This document shows positions 1-7,017 of a DNA stretch of 8,318 nt, one piece after another (position 1 is the first letter of the stretch; each line of letters starts with the position of its first letter). The translations under genes were made by a program, and so were the position numbers. Origin of the DNA: Bacteroidota bacterium (GTDB taxonomy: Bacteria > Bacteroidota > Bacteroidia > Bacteroidales > Porphyromonadaceae); the NCBI GenBank assembly GCA_023388555.1, contig JAEWGA010000014.1:1-8318 (forward strand), read 5' to 3'. The notes beneath the pieces are model-generated. The model saw only the letters and a program-made list of their open reading frames with translations, searched no databases and was not told where the DNA came from.

Positions 1-54
1 CCCCTGTTGGAGCGCCCCTTCATAAAAAACTCTATTATCCAACTAAGCGAAAAT

Positions 55-2679
55 ATGAGCAAAAACTTAAGTGCAAAATACGACCCTAAAGAGGTAGAAG
101 ATAAGTGGTATAAATACTGGATGGCCCACAATTGCTTTGGATCGGAGCCCGATAGCCGAGAGCCTTATACTATAGTTATGCCTCCCCCAAATGTTACAGG
201 TATACTGCATATGGGGCACATGATGAATAACACCCTACAAGACGTTCTTATTCGTAGGGCTCGTATGATAGGGAAAAATGCTTGTTGGGTTCCAGGTACC
301 GACCACGCCTCTATTGCAACAGAAGCAAAGGTTGTGAACAAGTTAGCTCAGCAGGGAATATCCAAAAACGACTTAACGCGCGACGAGTTTTTGGAACACG
401 TTTGGGAATGGACCCACGAGCATGGTGGCATCATCATGGAACAACTCAAAAAAATTGGTGCTTCCTGCGACTGGAGCCGCACAGCATTCACAATGGACCC
501 CATTCGTTCCCAGTCCGTAATTAAAGTTTTTGTAGACCTCTACAACAAAGGGTTTATTTACCGTGGCATTCGTATGGTAAACTGGGACCCTAAAGCTCTT
601 ACTGCTTTATCCGACGAAGAGGTTATCCACAAAGAGGAAAACAGTAAACTTTACTACCTCCGTTACAAGGTTCAGGAAGAAGATACCAAATACATTGTTG
701 TTGCCACTACACGCCCCGAAACCATTTTTGGTGATACCGCCGTATGTGTACACCCCCACGACGAAAGGTACCAGTGGCTTAAAGGGAAACACGTAATAGT
801 GCCAACGGTAAACCGGGCTATTCCTATTATTATGGATGAATATGTGGATAAGGAGTTTGGAACCGGATGCTTAAAAATAACCCCCTCCCATGATGTTAAC
901 GACTACATGTTGGGAGAAAAATACAACCTGCCTTCTATCGATATATTCAACCCTAATGGCACATTAAATAGCCATGGAGAACGGTATGAAGGGCAGGACC
1001 GTTTTGATGTTCGTAAAAACATTGTTCACGACTTAGAGGCTGCAGGCCTATTGGAGAAGGTGGAGGAGTATAAAAATAGCGTGGGCTACTCGGAACGTAC
1101 CAATGTACCTATCGAGCCTAAACTTTCCACCCAATGGTTTGTACGCATGGAGGAGTTGTCGAAACCAGCTTACCGTGCTGTTATGGAGGATGCCGTTAGG
1201 TTAATTCCTGCCAAGTTTAAGGGTATGTACGCCCATTGGATGGAGAACATAAAAGACTGGTGTATTTCGCGGCAATTATGGTGGGGGCACCGCATTCCAG
1301 CCTACTTCTTGCCCGATGGTAGCTATGTTGTAGCAGAAACGATAGAGGAAGCCTTAGAAAAAGCCCAAGAAAAAAGCCAAAACAAATTATGTAAGGAGGA
1401 CCTGAAGCAAGACCCAGACTGTTTGGATACTTGGTTTTCGTCCTGGTTATGGCCAATGTCGGTATGGGGAGATGTTTTCGATACCGAAAACAAAGAACTA
1501 AAATATTACTACCCAACAAGCGACTTGGTGTCGGCCCCCGATATCCTCTTCTTCTGGGTAGCTCGTATGATAATAGCCGGGTATGAGTACATGGGGGAAA
1601 AGCCCTTTAACAACGTATACCTAACGGGAATTGTTAGGGATAAGGTGGGGCGTAAAATGTCCAAACAATTAGGAAACAGCCCAGACCCCCTACTCCTTAT
1701 AGAAAAGTATGGTGCCGACGGGGTGCGGATGGGGCTACTTACAGCAGCTTCTGCAGGCAATGATATCCTTTTTGATGAAGCTCTTTGCGAGCAGGGAAGA
1801 AACTTTAACAACAAAATTTGGAACTCCTTTAGGCTGGTTCAGGGGTGGGAAGCAGACCCCAACAAAAAGCCCGACTCTGGTGCAATAGCCGCACAACAAT
1901 GGTTTGGAGAACTCCTTTTCTCTACACAAAAAGAATTGGACGACTTATTTTCCAAATACCGGATTAGCGAGGCCATGATATTGCTGTACAAAGTAATACG
2001 AGACGACTTTTCCGGCACCTATTTGGAGTTGGTAAAACCAGCTTATGGTTCGCCAATATCGGCAGAAACCCTGCAGTGTACCCTACAATACTTCGAGCAC
2101 CTGCTACAGCTATTGCACCCATTTATGCCTTTTATAACAGAAGAGTTGTGGCAGGCGTTGGCCAGCAGGCAAGATGGCGAAACACTAATGCTGGCGCAAC
2201 TACCTGCAATGCGTCCTGTTAACAACCAGCTACTACAAGAAATGGATACCGCACGTAACATAGTTACCGCTATCCGGAATCTTCGTAACACAAAAGGGCT
2301 CTCTCCTAAGGTTGCTTTACCTTTGTTTGTTGGCACCGAAGGTGTTTCCGCTACCGTTAAGGCCGTGGTGCAAAAGCTGGCTAATATCTCGGAGCTTATA
2401 AGCGAAACCAAAGATGGTGCTGGGGTTGCCTCGTTCATCATTGGTACCCAAACCTTTGCTATACCGTTAGAAGGGTTGGTGGATAGCTCGGAAGAGCGCA
2501 ATAAATTAGAAGAGCAGCAGGCCTACTATACACAGTTCTTAAAATCGGTCCAAGCAAAATTATCAAACGAAAACTTTGTGAGCCGAGCACCAAAGAATGT
2601 CGTGGAGCTTGAGCGCAAAAAAGAAAGCGATGCTTTGGAGAAACTGCGCCAAATAGAGCAACAACTTTCTAAGCTATAA
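55..2679 (+). CDS. valS: Valyl-tRNA synthetase (class I)
   Basis: This cytoplasmic enzyme joins valine to tRNA-Val using ATP. From the ATG at 55 it has 874 residues, a normal length for bacterial ValS. The HIGH motif appears as HMGH at residues 52-55, after PPPNVTG. The editing (CP1) domain carries TTRPET at 218-223. DWCISRQLWWGHR lies at 401-413. The KMSKS loop reads KMSKQ at 534-538, with Gln in place of the last Ser. The anticodon-binding helical region follows, and about residues 816-874 look like the C-terminal coiled-coil arm of ValS. An in-frame TTG at position 7 would add 16 residues, but the ATG at 55 puts MSKNLSAKYDPKEVE at the N-terminus, which is where the family normally begins, and it has an A-rich upstream stretch. 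The promoter is outside or at the edge of the window. The next gene begins 23 bases after the stop. Confidence 0.97.
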   Translation: MSKNLSAKYDPKEVEDKWYKYWMAHNCFGSEPDSREPYTIVMPPPNVTGILHMGHMMNNTLQDVLIRRARMIGKNACWVPGTDHASIATEAKVVNKLAQQGISKNDLTRDEFLEHVWEWTHEHGGIIMEQLKKIGASCDWSRTAFTMDPIRSQSVIKVFVDLYNKGFIYRGIRMVNWDPKALTALSDEEVIHKEENSKLYYLRYKVQEEDTKYIVVATTRPETIFGDTAVCVHPHDERYQWLKGKHVIVPTVNRAIPIIMDEYVDKEFGTGCLKITPSHDVNDYMLGEKYNLPSIDIFNPNGTLNSHGERYEGQDRFDVRKNIVHDLEAAGLLEKVEEYKNSVGYSERTNVPIEPKLSTQWFVRMEELSKPAYRAVMEDAVRLIPAKFKGMYAHWMENIKDWCISRQLWWGHRIPAYFLPDGSYVVAETIEEALEKAQEKSQNKLCKEDLKQDPDCLDTWFSSWLWPMSVWGDVFDTENKELKYYYPTSDLVSAPDILFFWVARMIIAGYEYMGEKPFNNVYLTGIVRDKVGRKMSKQLGNSPDPLLLIEKYGADGVRMGLLTAASAGNDILFDEALCEQGRNFNNKIWNSFRLVQGWEADPNKKPDSGAIAAQQWFGELLFSTQKELDDLFSKYRISEAMILLYKVIRDDFSGTYLELVKPAYGSPISAETLQCTLQYFEHLLQLLHPFMPFITEELWQALASRQDGETLMLAQLPAMRPVNNQLLQEMDTARNIVTAIRNLRNTKGLSPKVALPLFVGTEGVSATVKAVVQKLANISELISETKDGAGVASFIIGTQTFAIPLEGLVDSSEERNKLEEQQAYYTQFLKSVQAKLSNENFVSRAPKNVVELERKKESDALEKLRQIEQQLSKL

Positions 2680-2702
2680 CTATACACCTAAATTCGTTCC
2701 TT

Positions 2703-3164
2703 ATGGATACAGTGGGAAAAGATAGGGGGCTTATTGAAGGACTATTCAATACCTTCTACACCTTGGCCGAACAAAAAGGTATATTTTCTATCCATGACAT
2801 ATACCTACAAGTAAACCCCGAGCACGGAGAACTAACCATTGCCAACGAAGATGGCAGCCTAAAAGTGTCCGAAAACATTTTTAGTTGGATTCCCACCGAA
2901 GGGGAAAGCTCTTTGGCATTGATGGACAAGGCAACCGAAAGCATTACTGCCAGTGTTCGTATACTTTACGAAAAAGGCTTTTTCGACCAAATAATTTTCC
3001 ATACGCCTCTATCCGTTATTTTAGAGCAGCCTCATAATAATACGCAGCAAGAGCTTCTGCTCATCGACGACGATTGGGTAAACCTGGATGCTCCAATCAT
3101 GGAAGATGTGGATAAGGAGCTGGACCTCTTTTTTGAAGAGCTTATGCGCGATTGTGACAAATAA
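2703..3164 (+). CDS. Conserved-looking acidic protein of unknown function, downstream of valS
   Basis: I do not recognise this 153-residue protein and give it no function. It has no signal peptide and no membrane segment, so it is probably cytoplasmic. It is very acidic: I count 31 Asp/Glu against 10 Lys/Arg. The acid is concentrated at the end, with a DDD at residues 122-124 and an acidic, hydrophobic, probably helical tail over about 133-153. The first 60 residues look like an alpha/beta domain: a helix (LIEGLFNTFYTLAEQKG) followed by strand-like stretches. The start is ATG, 23 bases after valS, with no promoter-like box between them, so co-transcription with valS is likely. The stop is followed within 6 bases by the -7 box of the tRNA-Thr gene. 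The coding assignment rests on length, position, strand and protein-like composition. Confidence 0.85.
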   Translation: MDTVGKDRGLIEGLFNTFYTLAEQKGIFSIHDIYLQVNPEHGELTIANEDGSLKVSENIFSWIPTEGESSLALMDKATESITASVRILYEKGFFDQIIFHTPLSVILEQPHNNTQQELLLIDDDWVNLDAPIMEDVDKELDLFFEELMRDCDK

Positions 3165-3169
3165 ATACG

Positions 3170-3177
3170 TATCTTTG
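3170..3177 (+). promoter_or_regulatory. Promoter -7 box for tRNA-Thr
   Basis: TATCTTTG matches the Bacteroidota -7 consensus TAnnTTTG exactly. It lies 43 bases before the mature tRNA-Thr end and just after the stop of the preceding gene. The only -33 candidate is a TTG at 3152-3154, inside the preceding coding sequence, with a spacer of 15 bases, which is short. The -7 box is seen in the sequence; its activity is inferred. Confidence 0.6.
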
Positions 3178-3196
3178 TGTCCGTCTTGCTAATAAG

Positions 3197-3220
3197 AACC
3201 TCTAAACTATTTTTAGAGTT
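3197..3220 (+). other. Hairpin in the tRNA-Thr leader
   Basis: AAC (3197-3199) plus TCTAAA (3201-3206) pairs with TTTAGAGTT (3212-3220), giving nine base pairs with one bulged C and the five-base loop CTATT. The hairpin ends on the base before the mature tRNA start at 3221, so it would stack directly on the acceptor stem in the precursor and sit at the RNase P cleavage site. The pairing is seen; a role in processing is inference. Confidence 0.55.
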
Positions 3221-3293
3221 GCCAAAGTGGCTCAGTTGGTAGAGCAATACATTCGTAATGTATGGGTCGCGGGTTCGAGTCCCGCCTTTGGCT
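3221..3293 (+). tRNA. tRNA-Thr (anticodon CGT)
   Basis: The cloverleaf folds fully. The acceptor stem GCCAAAG/CTTTGGC (3221-3227 with 3286-3292) has seven perfect pairs. The D arm is GCTC/GAGC (3230-3233 with 3242-3245). The anticodon stem ATACA/TGTAT (3247-3251 with 3259-3263) carries the loop TTCGTAA with anticodon CGT at 3254-3256, which reads ACG codons. The T arm is GCGGG/CCCGC around TTCGAGT. The discriminator base is T at 3293, and the CCA end is not encoded (CATAATA follows). It has its own promoter box and terminator, so it is probably a single-gene unit. Confidence 0.97.
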
Positions 3294-3309
3294 CATAATA
3301 GCTTGGATT

Positions 3310-3352
3310 AAGGTAGGGTCTCTCCAATAGGGCCCCTACCTTTTCTTCTTTT
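3310..3352 (+). terminator. Intrinsic terminator after tRNA-Thr
   Basis: AAGGTAGGG (3310-3318) pairs with CCCTACCTT (3334-3342), a perfect nine-pair stem with a 15-base loop. It is followed by the T-rich run TTTTCTTCTTTT. It lies 17 bases after the tRNA end and before the promoter of the next gene, as expected for a factor-independent terminator. Confidence 0.85.
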
Positions 3353-3376
3353 CATAAACGAGCAAAAGAACAAAGC

Positions 3377-3392
3377 TAAGTTTGTATATTTG
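3377..3392 (+). promoter_or_regulatory. Two abutting -7 boxes upstream of the nitronate monooxygenase/FabK-like gene
   Basis: TAAGTTTG (3377-3384) and TATATTTG (3385-3392) each match TAnnTTTG exactly and lie end to end. They are 58 bases before the ATG at 3451 and downstream of the tRNA-Thr terminator, so this is the expected promoter position for the three-gene unit that follows. No convincing TTTG or TTG is seen at the -33 position for either box, so which box is used, if either, is unknown. Confidence 0.5.
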
Positions 3393-3450
3393 TTTAAGGT
3401 AACTACAGGACACCGCTAAAAACAACTCCAATATCCCTATTTACCCAATT

Positions 3451-4398
3451 ATGACAACTCGAATCACCCAACTATTCGGAATAAAGTACCCTATCATATC
3501 TGGCGGCATGGTATGGTGTAGTGGCCACAAGTTAGCAGCAGCCGTAAGTAATGCTGGCGGCTTAGGTTTGCTGGGGGCTGGCTCAATGACGGCCGATATT
3601 TTACGAGACCAAATACACAAGGTTAAACAGGAAACCCCAAAACCTTTTGGTGTAAATATACCCCTTGGACGAAGAAACGTAGAGGAACTAATGGCCGTAA
3701 TTGTCGACGAAAAGGTACCTATTGTGTTCACCTCTGCAGGAAACCCCAAACTATGGACCGCCCACCTACAACAACACAACATACGCGTTGCCCACGTTGT
3801 TAGTAGCACTACATTTGCACTTAAAGCACAGCAAGCCGGTGTGGACGCCATTGTGGCAGAAGGATTCGAGGCTGGTGGGCATAACGGGCGAGAAGAAACA
3901 ACCACTCTGTGCTTAATACCCGAAGTTGCCAAACACGTAAACATACCATTAATGGCGGCCGGAGGTATTTACAATGGCCAAACAATGGCGGCAGCAATGT
4001 GCCTTGGTGCCGAAGGGGTACAAGTGGGAACAGCCTTTGCCCTATCGGAAGAAAGTTCGGCACACCCAAACTTTAAAAGACATTGTATAGGCTTAGGCGA
4101 AGGCGGGACTAAACTGTTGCTAAAAAAAATAGGGCCCGTACGATTGTCGCAAAATGCTTGGCGCAATAAAGTTGAAGAAGCAGAAAGCAGAGGCGCCTCC
4201 GCTGAAGAATTAAAAGAAATCCTGGGCTTTGGCCGTAGCAAGATAGGCATCTTTGACGGCGATTTAGAGGAAGGCGAATTAGAAATAGGGCAAGCCAGTG
4301 CTAACATCTCGGAAATATTACCCGTGGAGGTTATAATAACCAATATGGTATCTGAATACAAGCGCGTGCTTTCTGGCTTAAATATTCCGAACGAGTAA
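3451..4398 (+). CDS. FMN-dependent nitronate monooxygenase / FabK-like (enoyl-ACP reductase II) family protein
   Basis: This 315-residue protein has the TIM-barrel pattern of the NPD/FabK family. Members either oxidise nitronates with FMN or, as FabK, reduce enoyl-ACP in fatty acid synthesis with NAD(P)H. The N-terminus TRITQLFGIKYPIISGGM, then AGGLGLLGAG, PFGVNIPL and the TSAGNP segment follow the family order. EGFEAGGHNG places a histidine at residue 144, where the family has its catalytic His. MAAGGI at 168-173 and GAEGVQVGT at 186-194 are the FMN phosphate-binding segments. The C-terminal FDGDLEEGELEIGQ resembles the FabK tail. Both length and motifs fit FabK and class II nitronate monooxygenases, and sequence reading alone does not settle the substrate. 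The start is ATG without a Shine-Dalgarno sequence. The gene ends 12 bases before recF and probably shares its transcript. Confidence 0.9.
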   Translation: MTTRITQLFGIKYPIISGGMVWCSGHKLAAAVSNAGGLGLLGAGSMTADILRDQIHKVKQETPKPFGVNIPLGRRNVEELMAVIVDEKVPIVFTSAGNPKLWTAHLQQHNIRVAHVVSSTTFALKAQQAGVDAIVAEGFEAGGHNGREETTTLCLIPEVAKHVNIPLMAAGGIYNGQTMAAAMCLGAEGVQVGTAFALSEESSAHPNFKRHCIGLGEGGTKLLLKKIGPVRLSQNAWRNKVEEAESRGASAEELKEILGFGRSKIGIFDGDLEEGELEIGQASANISEILPVEVIITNMVSEYKRVLSGLNIPNE

Positions 4399-4410
4399 AG
4401 CCCCGCAACA

Positions 4411-5532
4411 ATGATACTAAAAGAGCTATCGCTTACGAACTATAAAAACATAGAGTCGGCCCACCTTCAGTTCTCGCCAAAACTCAATTGTATAATTGGC
4501 TCTAATGGCATGGGGAAAACAAACTTGCTCGATAGTATCTATTTCCTCTCCTTTGCCCGGAGCTATGTGTACTTGCCAGACAATATGCTAATACGGCAAG
4601 GTGCCGACATCGCGATAATTGAAGGCACATACGAAATTGATGACACTACCGAAAAACTTCTTTGCGGCTTGCGCCGTGGTAAAGCCAAAACCTTCCGACG
4701 CAATAAAAAGGAGTATAAAAAAATTTCGGCTCATATAGGGACCTTCCCCTTGGTAATGACCTCTCCTGCCGATTTCGATTTAATAACAGGCGGAAGCGAA
4801 GAACGCAGGAAGTTTATGGATACCATTATATCCCAACACTCTGCGCCTTACCTCACAGCCCTTATCTACTACAAAAAATTATTAGAACAACGCAATACTC
4901 TATTAAAGCAGTTCAGCATCGATTTAAAAACCCTATTGGTATTAGAAGAGCAAATGGCAATATATGCGTATAAGATATTTCAACACCGATGCCTCTGGCT
5001 AAAAGAAACTGCCCCGCTCTTCCTGAACTATTACCACTACATATCCAATAACCAGGATGATGTAGCCTTGGGCTATATAGGATCCTTTGAAACGCCATTG
5101 GAAGAGATTACAGCCGATAGCATCAAAGCCGAGTGGATAGCCTCACGAGATAAGGACAAAGCCTTAGGATACACTTCAAAAGGCCCACACAGGGACGACT
5201 TAGAAATGCTCCTAAACACAGCTTTAATTAGGAAAACAGGCTCGCAAGGGCAAAACAAAACATTCCTAATCGCACTCAAATTTGCGCAGTTTAAAATGCT
5301 TAGCGACCTGTATCCCAGGTTATCCCCTATCCTTCTCCTCGATGATGTTTTTGACAAACTGGACTCTCACCGAGTAGATAGAATTGTGCAACTCGTGGCA
5401 AGTAACGATGAATTTGGACAAATATTTATGACCGACACCAACCGAAAGTATTTAGACCAAATCCTATCTCAGCTTCCCCCATCGTCCTACTCTATCTTCC
5501 AGGCCAACAGAGGTGAATTCACCCAGATATGA
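4411..5532 (+). CDS. recF: DNA replication and repair protein RecF
   Basis: RecF is an SMC/ABC-type ATPase that binds gapped DNA and, with RecO and RecR, helps load RecA for recombinational repair and fork restart. This copy has 373 residues, the usual length. The N-terminus LKELSLTNYKNIES is the standard RecF opening. Walker A is GSNGMGKT at residues 30-37. GPHRDD lies at 258-263. The ABC signature is GSQGQ at 277-281. Walker B is LLLDD ending at 311-312, followed by VFDKLD, with D318 in the D-loop. All ATPase elements look intact. The start ATG is 12 bases after the preceding stop, and the stop TGA overlaps the ATG of the DUF721 gene (ATGA), which suggests coupled translation. Many bacteria keep recF beside dnaA and dnaN, but neither is in this window. 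Confidence 0.96.
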   Translation: MILKELSLTNYKNIESAHLQFSPKLNCIIGSNGMGKTNLLDSIYFLSFARSYVYLPDNMLIRQGADIAIIEGTYEIDDTTEKLLCGLRRGKAKTFRRNKKEYKKISAHIGTFPLVMTSPADFDLITGGSEERRKFMDTIISQHSAPYLTALIYYKKLLEQRNTLLKQFSIDLKTLLVLEEQMAIYAYKIFQHRCLWLKETAPLFLNYYHYISNNQDDVALGYIGSFETPLEEITADSIKAEWIASRDKDKALGYTSKGPHRDDLEMLLNTALIRKTGSQGQNKTFLIALKFAQFKMLSDLYPRLSPILLLDDVFDKLDSHRVDRIVQLVASNDEFGQIFMTDTNRKYLDQILSQLPPSSYSIFQANRGEFTQI

Positions 5533-5828
5533 AACGATACAAGCCCGAACACGTCCGCACCCTTCTTCAACAACAAAAGCAAGACCAAAACAACATACAA
5601 TACCTCCTGTGCCTAATTGAAATACATAGGCTTTGGCACAGCTTACCTTCCGAAGCATTAAGAACAATTCCCATAACCCCCCGAATAAACGCAAAAGCAG
5701 AGCTAATACTGCAATGCCCCAATGCACCTATGCGGACCTACATACTAGGGCAACTAAAGATTATCCACGAACACTTCGCCCCGCTTTTAGAGAAACTAAA
5801 TGTAAAAACAATACGTATAGAGTTTTAA
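5529..5828 (+). CDS. DUF721 (DciA-like) protein
   Basis: This small 99-residue protein fits the DUF721 pattern: an N-terminal helix, a Trp (W36) in LWHSLP, a turn rich in Thr and Pro, a strand (AELILQC), a conserved Arg after a short turn (R69 in APMRTYI), a long helix (LGQLKIIHEHFAPLLEKL) and a final strand ending IRIEF. DUF721 includes DciA, the replicative helicase (DnaB) operator found in bacteria without DnaC, and short single-domain versions are common in Bacteroidota. The gene overlaps recF by four bases, a pairing that fits a role in DNA replication or repair. The sequence is rather divergent and the match is by pattern, so the helicase-loading role is inferred from the family. No strong terminator directly follows it. 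Confidence 0.82.
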   Translation: MKRYKPEHVRTLLQQQKQDQNNIQYLLCLIEIHRLWHSLPSEALRTIPITPRINAKAELILQCPNAPMRTYILGQLKIIHEHFAPLLEKLNVKTIRIEF

Positions 5829-5877
5829 TCCCCCTACCCCTACAACCATAAAAAACGTTATACGCAATTCCTGTGTA

Positions 5878-5907
5878 TTGCAAAACAAAGAATAATAACT
5901 ACCTTTG
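5878..5907 (+). promoter_or_regulatory. Promoter for tRNA-Val (TTG-N19-TACCTTTG)
   Basis: A TTG at 5878-5880 lies 19 bases before TACCTTTG at 5900-5907. Both elements and the spacing fit the Bacteroidota -33/-7 promoter. Transcription would begin about 5-8 bases after 5907, leaving a leader of roughly 40 bases before the tRNA. The bases after the box (CGGAGCA) nearly match those after the tRNA-Ser promoter. Confidence 0.78.
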
Positions 5908-5923
5908 CGGAGCATAAAAGGAA

Positions 5924-5940
5924 ACAGAGGCCTCCTCTGT
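5924..5940 (+). other. Hairpin in the tRNA-Val leader
   Basis: ACAGAGG (5924-5930) and CCTCTGT (5934-5940) form a perfect seven-pair stem with a CCT loop. It sits between the promoter and the mature tRNA end, 12 bases before 5953. The motif ACAGAGG also occurs in the tRNA-Ser leader at 8103-8109. With no T-run after it, it does not look like a terminator for the upstream genes. Confidence 0.6.
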
Positions 5941-5952
5941 AACTTTCAATTC

Positions 5953-6027
5953 GGGCTCTTAGCTCAGCTGGTTTAGAGCATCTGCCTTACAAGCAGAGGG
6001 TCGGCGGTTCGAATCCGTCAGGGCCCA
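5953..6027 (+). tRNA. tRNA-Val (anticodon TAC)
   Basis: The acceptor stem GGGCTCT/AGGGCCC (5953-5959 with 6020-6026) has one T-G wobble. The D arm is GCTC/GAGC (5962-5965 with 5976-5979). The anticodon stem TCTGC/GCAGA (5981-5985 with 5993-5997) holds the loop CTTACAA with anticodon TAC at 5988-5990, reading valine GUA and related codons. The T arm GGCGG/CCGTC surrounds TTCGAAT. The discriminator is A at 6027, and CCA is not encoded (CTT follows). It is the substrate of the valS product in this window, although the two genes are about 3.3 kb apart in separate units. Confidence 0.97.
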
Positions 6028-6031
6028 CTTT

Positions 6032-6087
6032 CAAAAGCGGCCGTTTATCTTCTTAACAACAGCACAGAAGAGAAACGGCCCCTTTTG
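6032..6087 (+). terminator. Long two-part terminator hairpin after tRNA-Val
   Basis: GGCCGTTT (6039-6046) pairs with AAACGGCC (6073-6080). Inside it CTTCT (6049-6053) pairs with AGAAG (6066-6070) across a two-base internal loop, with a 12-base apical loop. Outside it CAAAAG (6032-6037) pairs with CTTTTG (6082-6087) across a C-C mismatch. The downstream arm gives a TTTT tract. The A-run on the 5' side means the structure could also terminate from the other strand, although no minus-strand gene is seen nearby. Confidence 0.82.
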
Positions 6088-6131
6088 TATTCCAAGCCGC
6101 ACAACCAGAATAGTTAATGAGCGGATTTTCG

Positions 6132-6139
6132 TATCTTCG
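6132..6139 (+). promoter_or_regulatory. Probable -7 box for the bamD unit
   Basis: TATCTTCG matches seven of eight positions of TAnnTTTG, and the following CAG resembles the bases after the tRNA-Ser box. It lies after the tRNA-Val terminator and 30 bases before the bamD ATG. No clear TTG is found at -33. Transcription would start near 6145, after the in-frame TTG at 6143, which argues for the ATG at 6170 as the start of bamD. Confidence 0.5.
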
Positions 6140-6169
6140 CAGTTGGATATTGTAGCGAAACATTATTAC

Positions 6170-6994
6170 ATGAATATATTACAACGCTCGCTGACCATTT
6201 TAGGTAGCATCATAACAATAACCATTTTGTCCTCATCCTGCTCCGAGTATGCTCGCATACAAAAAAGTAGTGACATTATGGAAAAGTACTCGTATGCAAA
6301 AAAATACTACGAGGAAAAGAAGTATAGCAGAGCCGCTAACTTGCTGGACGAAATTGTACCATACCTAAAAGGCTCTTCCGAAGCCGAGAACTCGTTATTC
6401 TTATTGGCCCAAACCTATTACGCTTTAGAGGATTACCAAACAGCACAACTAAAGTACAAGGAATACTACACCACTTATCCCTCGGGGCATTTTGCCGAAG
6501 AAGCAATGTTTTATTCGGGCTACGGGTTATCGTTGGACGTACCCGACCCTCGGCTGGACCAATCCAAAACATATGAGGCAATTCGTGAGCTACAAAACTT
6601 TGTGGACACATACCCCCAAAGCAATAGGGTAAACGACGCAAAAAAAATACTCTTCCGCCTACAAGAGCAGTTGGCCTACAAAGAGCTATTGGCAACCAAA
6701 CTTTATTACAACCTTGGTAGTTACCTGTTTAATAACTACGAGTCGTGCATTGTAACAGCCCGGAATGCAATAAGAAACTACCCTTACTCCGACTACAAGG
6801 AAGAGTTTCATTACTACGTGGTACGCTCTTTATACGAGATTGCACGAAATAGTATTATTGAAAAGCAGCAAACACGCCTGCGCGACCTGCGGGACGAATA
6901 CTACAACTACCTAAACGAATACCCCCAAGGCAAACATTTAAGCGAACTGAAAAACTACTTCGAGTACGCAGAAAAAAATATCCGCGAAGAATAA
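6170..6994 (+). CDS. bamD: BamD-like outer-membrane assembly lipoprotein (TPR)
   Basis: BamD is the essential lipoprotein of the BAM complex. It sits on the inner face of the outer membrane and helps BamA fold beta-barrel proteins. The ATG at 6170 gives 274 residues. Residues 1-24 form a lipoprotein signal: a hydrophobic stretch ending ILSSSC, with Cys24 as the lipidated residue. The lipobox has Ser at -3, with Leu at -4, a relaxed form. The rest is a helical solenoid of about five TPR-like repeats rich in Tyr and Ala (about 39-66, 73-104, 109-150, 174-206 and 212-252), with YP turn motifs at 103, 148, 204 and 251. This is the BamD/YfiO layout and length. A TTG at 6143 in the same frame would add nine polar residues ahead of the signal peptide and is less likely. 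The omega gene follows after 23 bases. Confidence 0.92.
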   Translation: MNILQRSLTILGSIITITILSSSCSEYARIQKSSDIMEKYSYAKKYYEEKKYSRAANLLDEIVPYLKGSSEAENSLFLLAQTYYALEDYQTAQLKYKEYYTTYPSGHFAEEAMFYSGYGLSLDVPDPRLDQSKTYEAIRELQNFVDTYPQSNRVNDAKKILFRLQEQLAYKELLATKLYYNLGSYLFNNYESCIVTARNAIRNYPYSDYKEEFHYYVVRSLYEIARNSIIEKQQTRLRDLRDEYYNYLNEYPQGKHLSELKNYFEYAEKNIREE

Positions 6995-7017
6995 ACTACT
7001 CTAAATACATTCCTAAA

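Noticed and set aside
7..54. TTG-initiated N-terminal extension of ValS
   Set aside because: The 16 extra residues are not typical of ValS, and the ATG at 55 gives the standard N-terminus.
2043..2501. Minus-strand open frame of 152 codons
   Set aside because: It is opposite the valS anticodon-binding region, is Ser/Cys-rich and has no protein-like pattern.
3441..3944. Minus-strand open frame of 167 codons
   Set aside because: It lies opposite the FabK-like gene, whose motifs are clear on the + strand; the minus-strand translation is rich in Ser, Thr, Cys and Ala with no recognisable domain.
6143..6169. TTG-initiated extension of BamD
   Set aside because: It would place nine residues, including polar ones, before the lipoprotein signal, and it lies at or before the likely transcription start.
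6336..6695. Minus-strand open frame of 119 codons
   Set aside because: It is a shadow of the bamD TPR region with no promoter or family resemblance.
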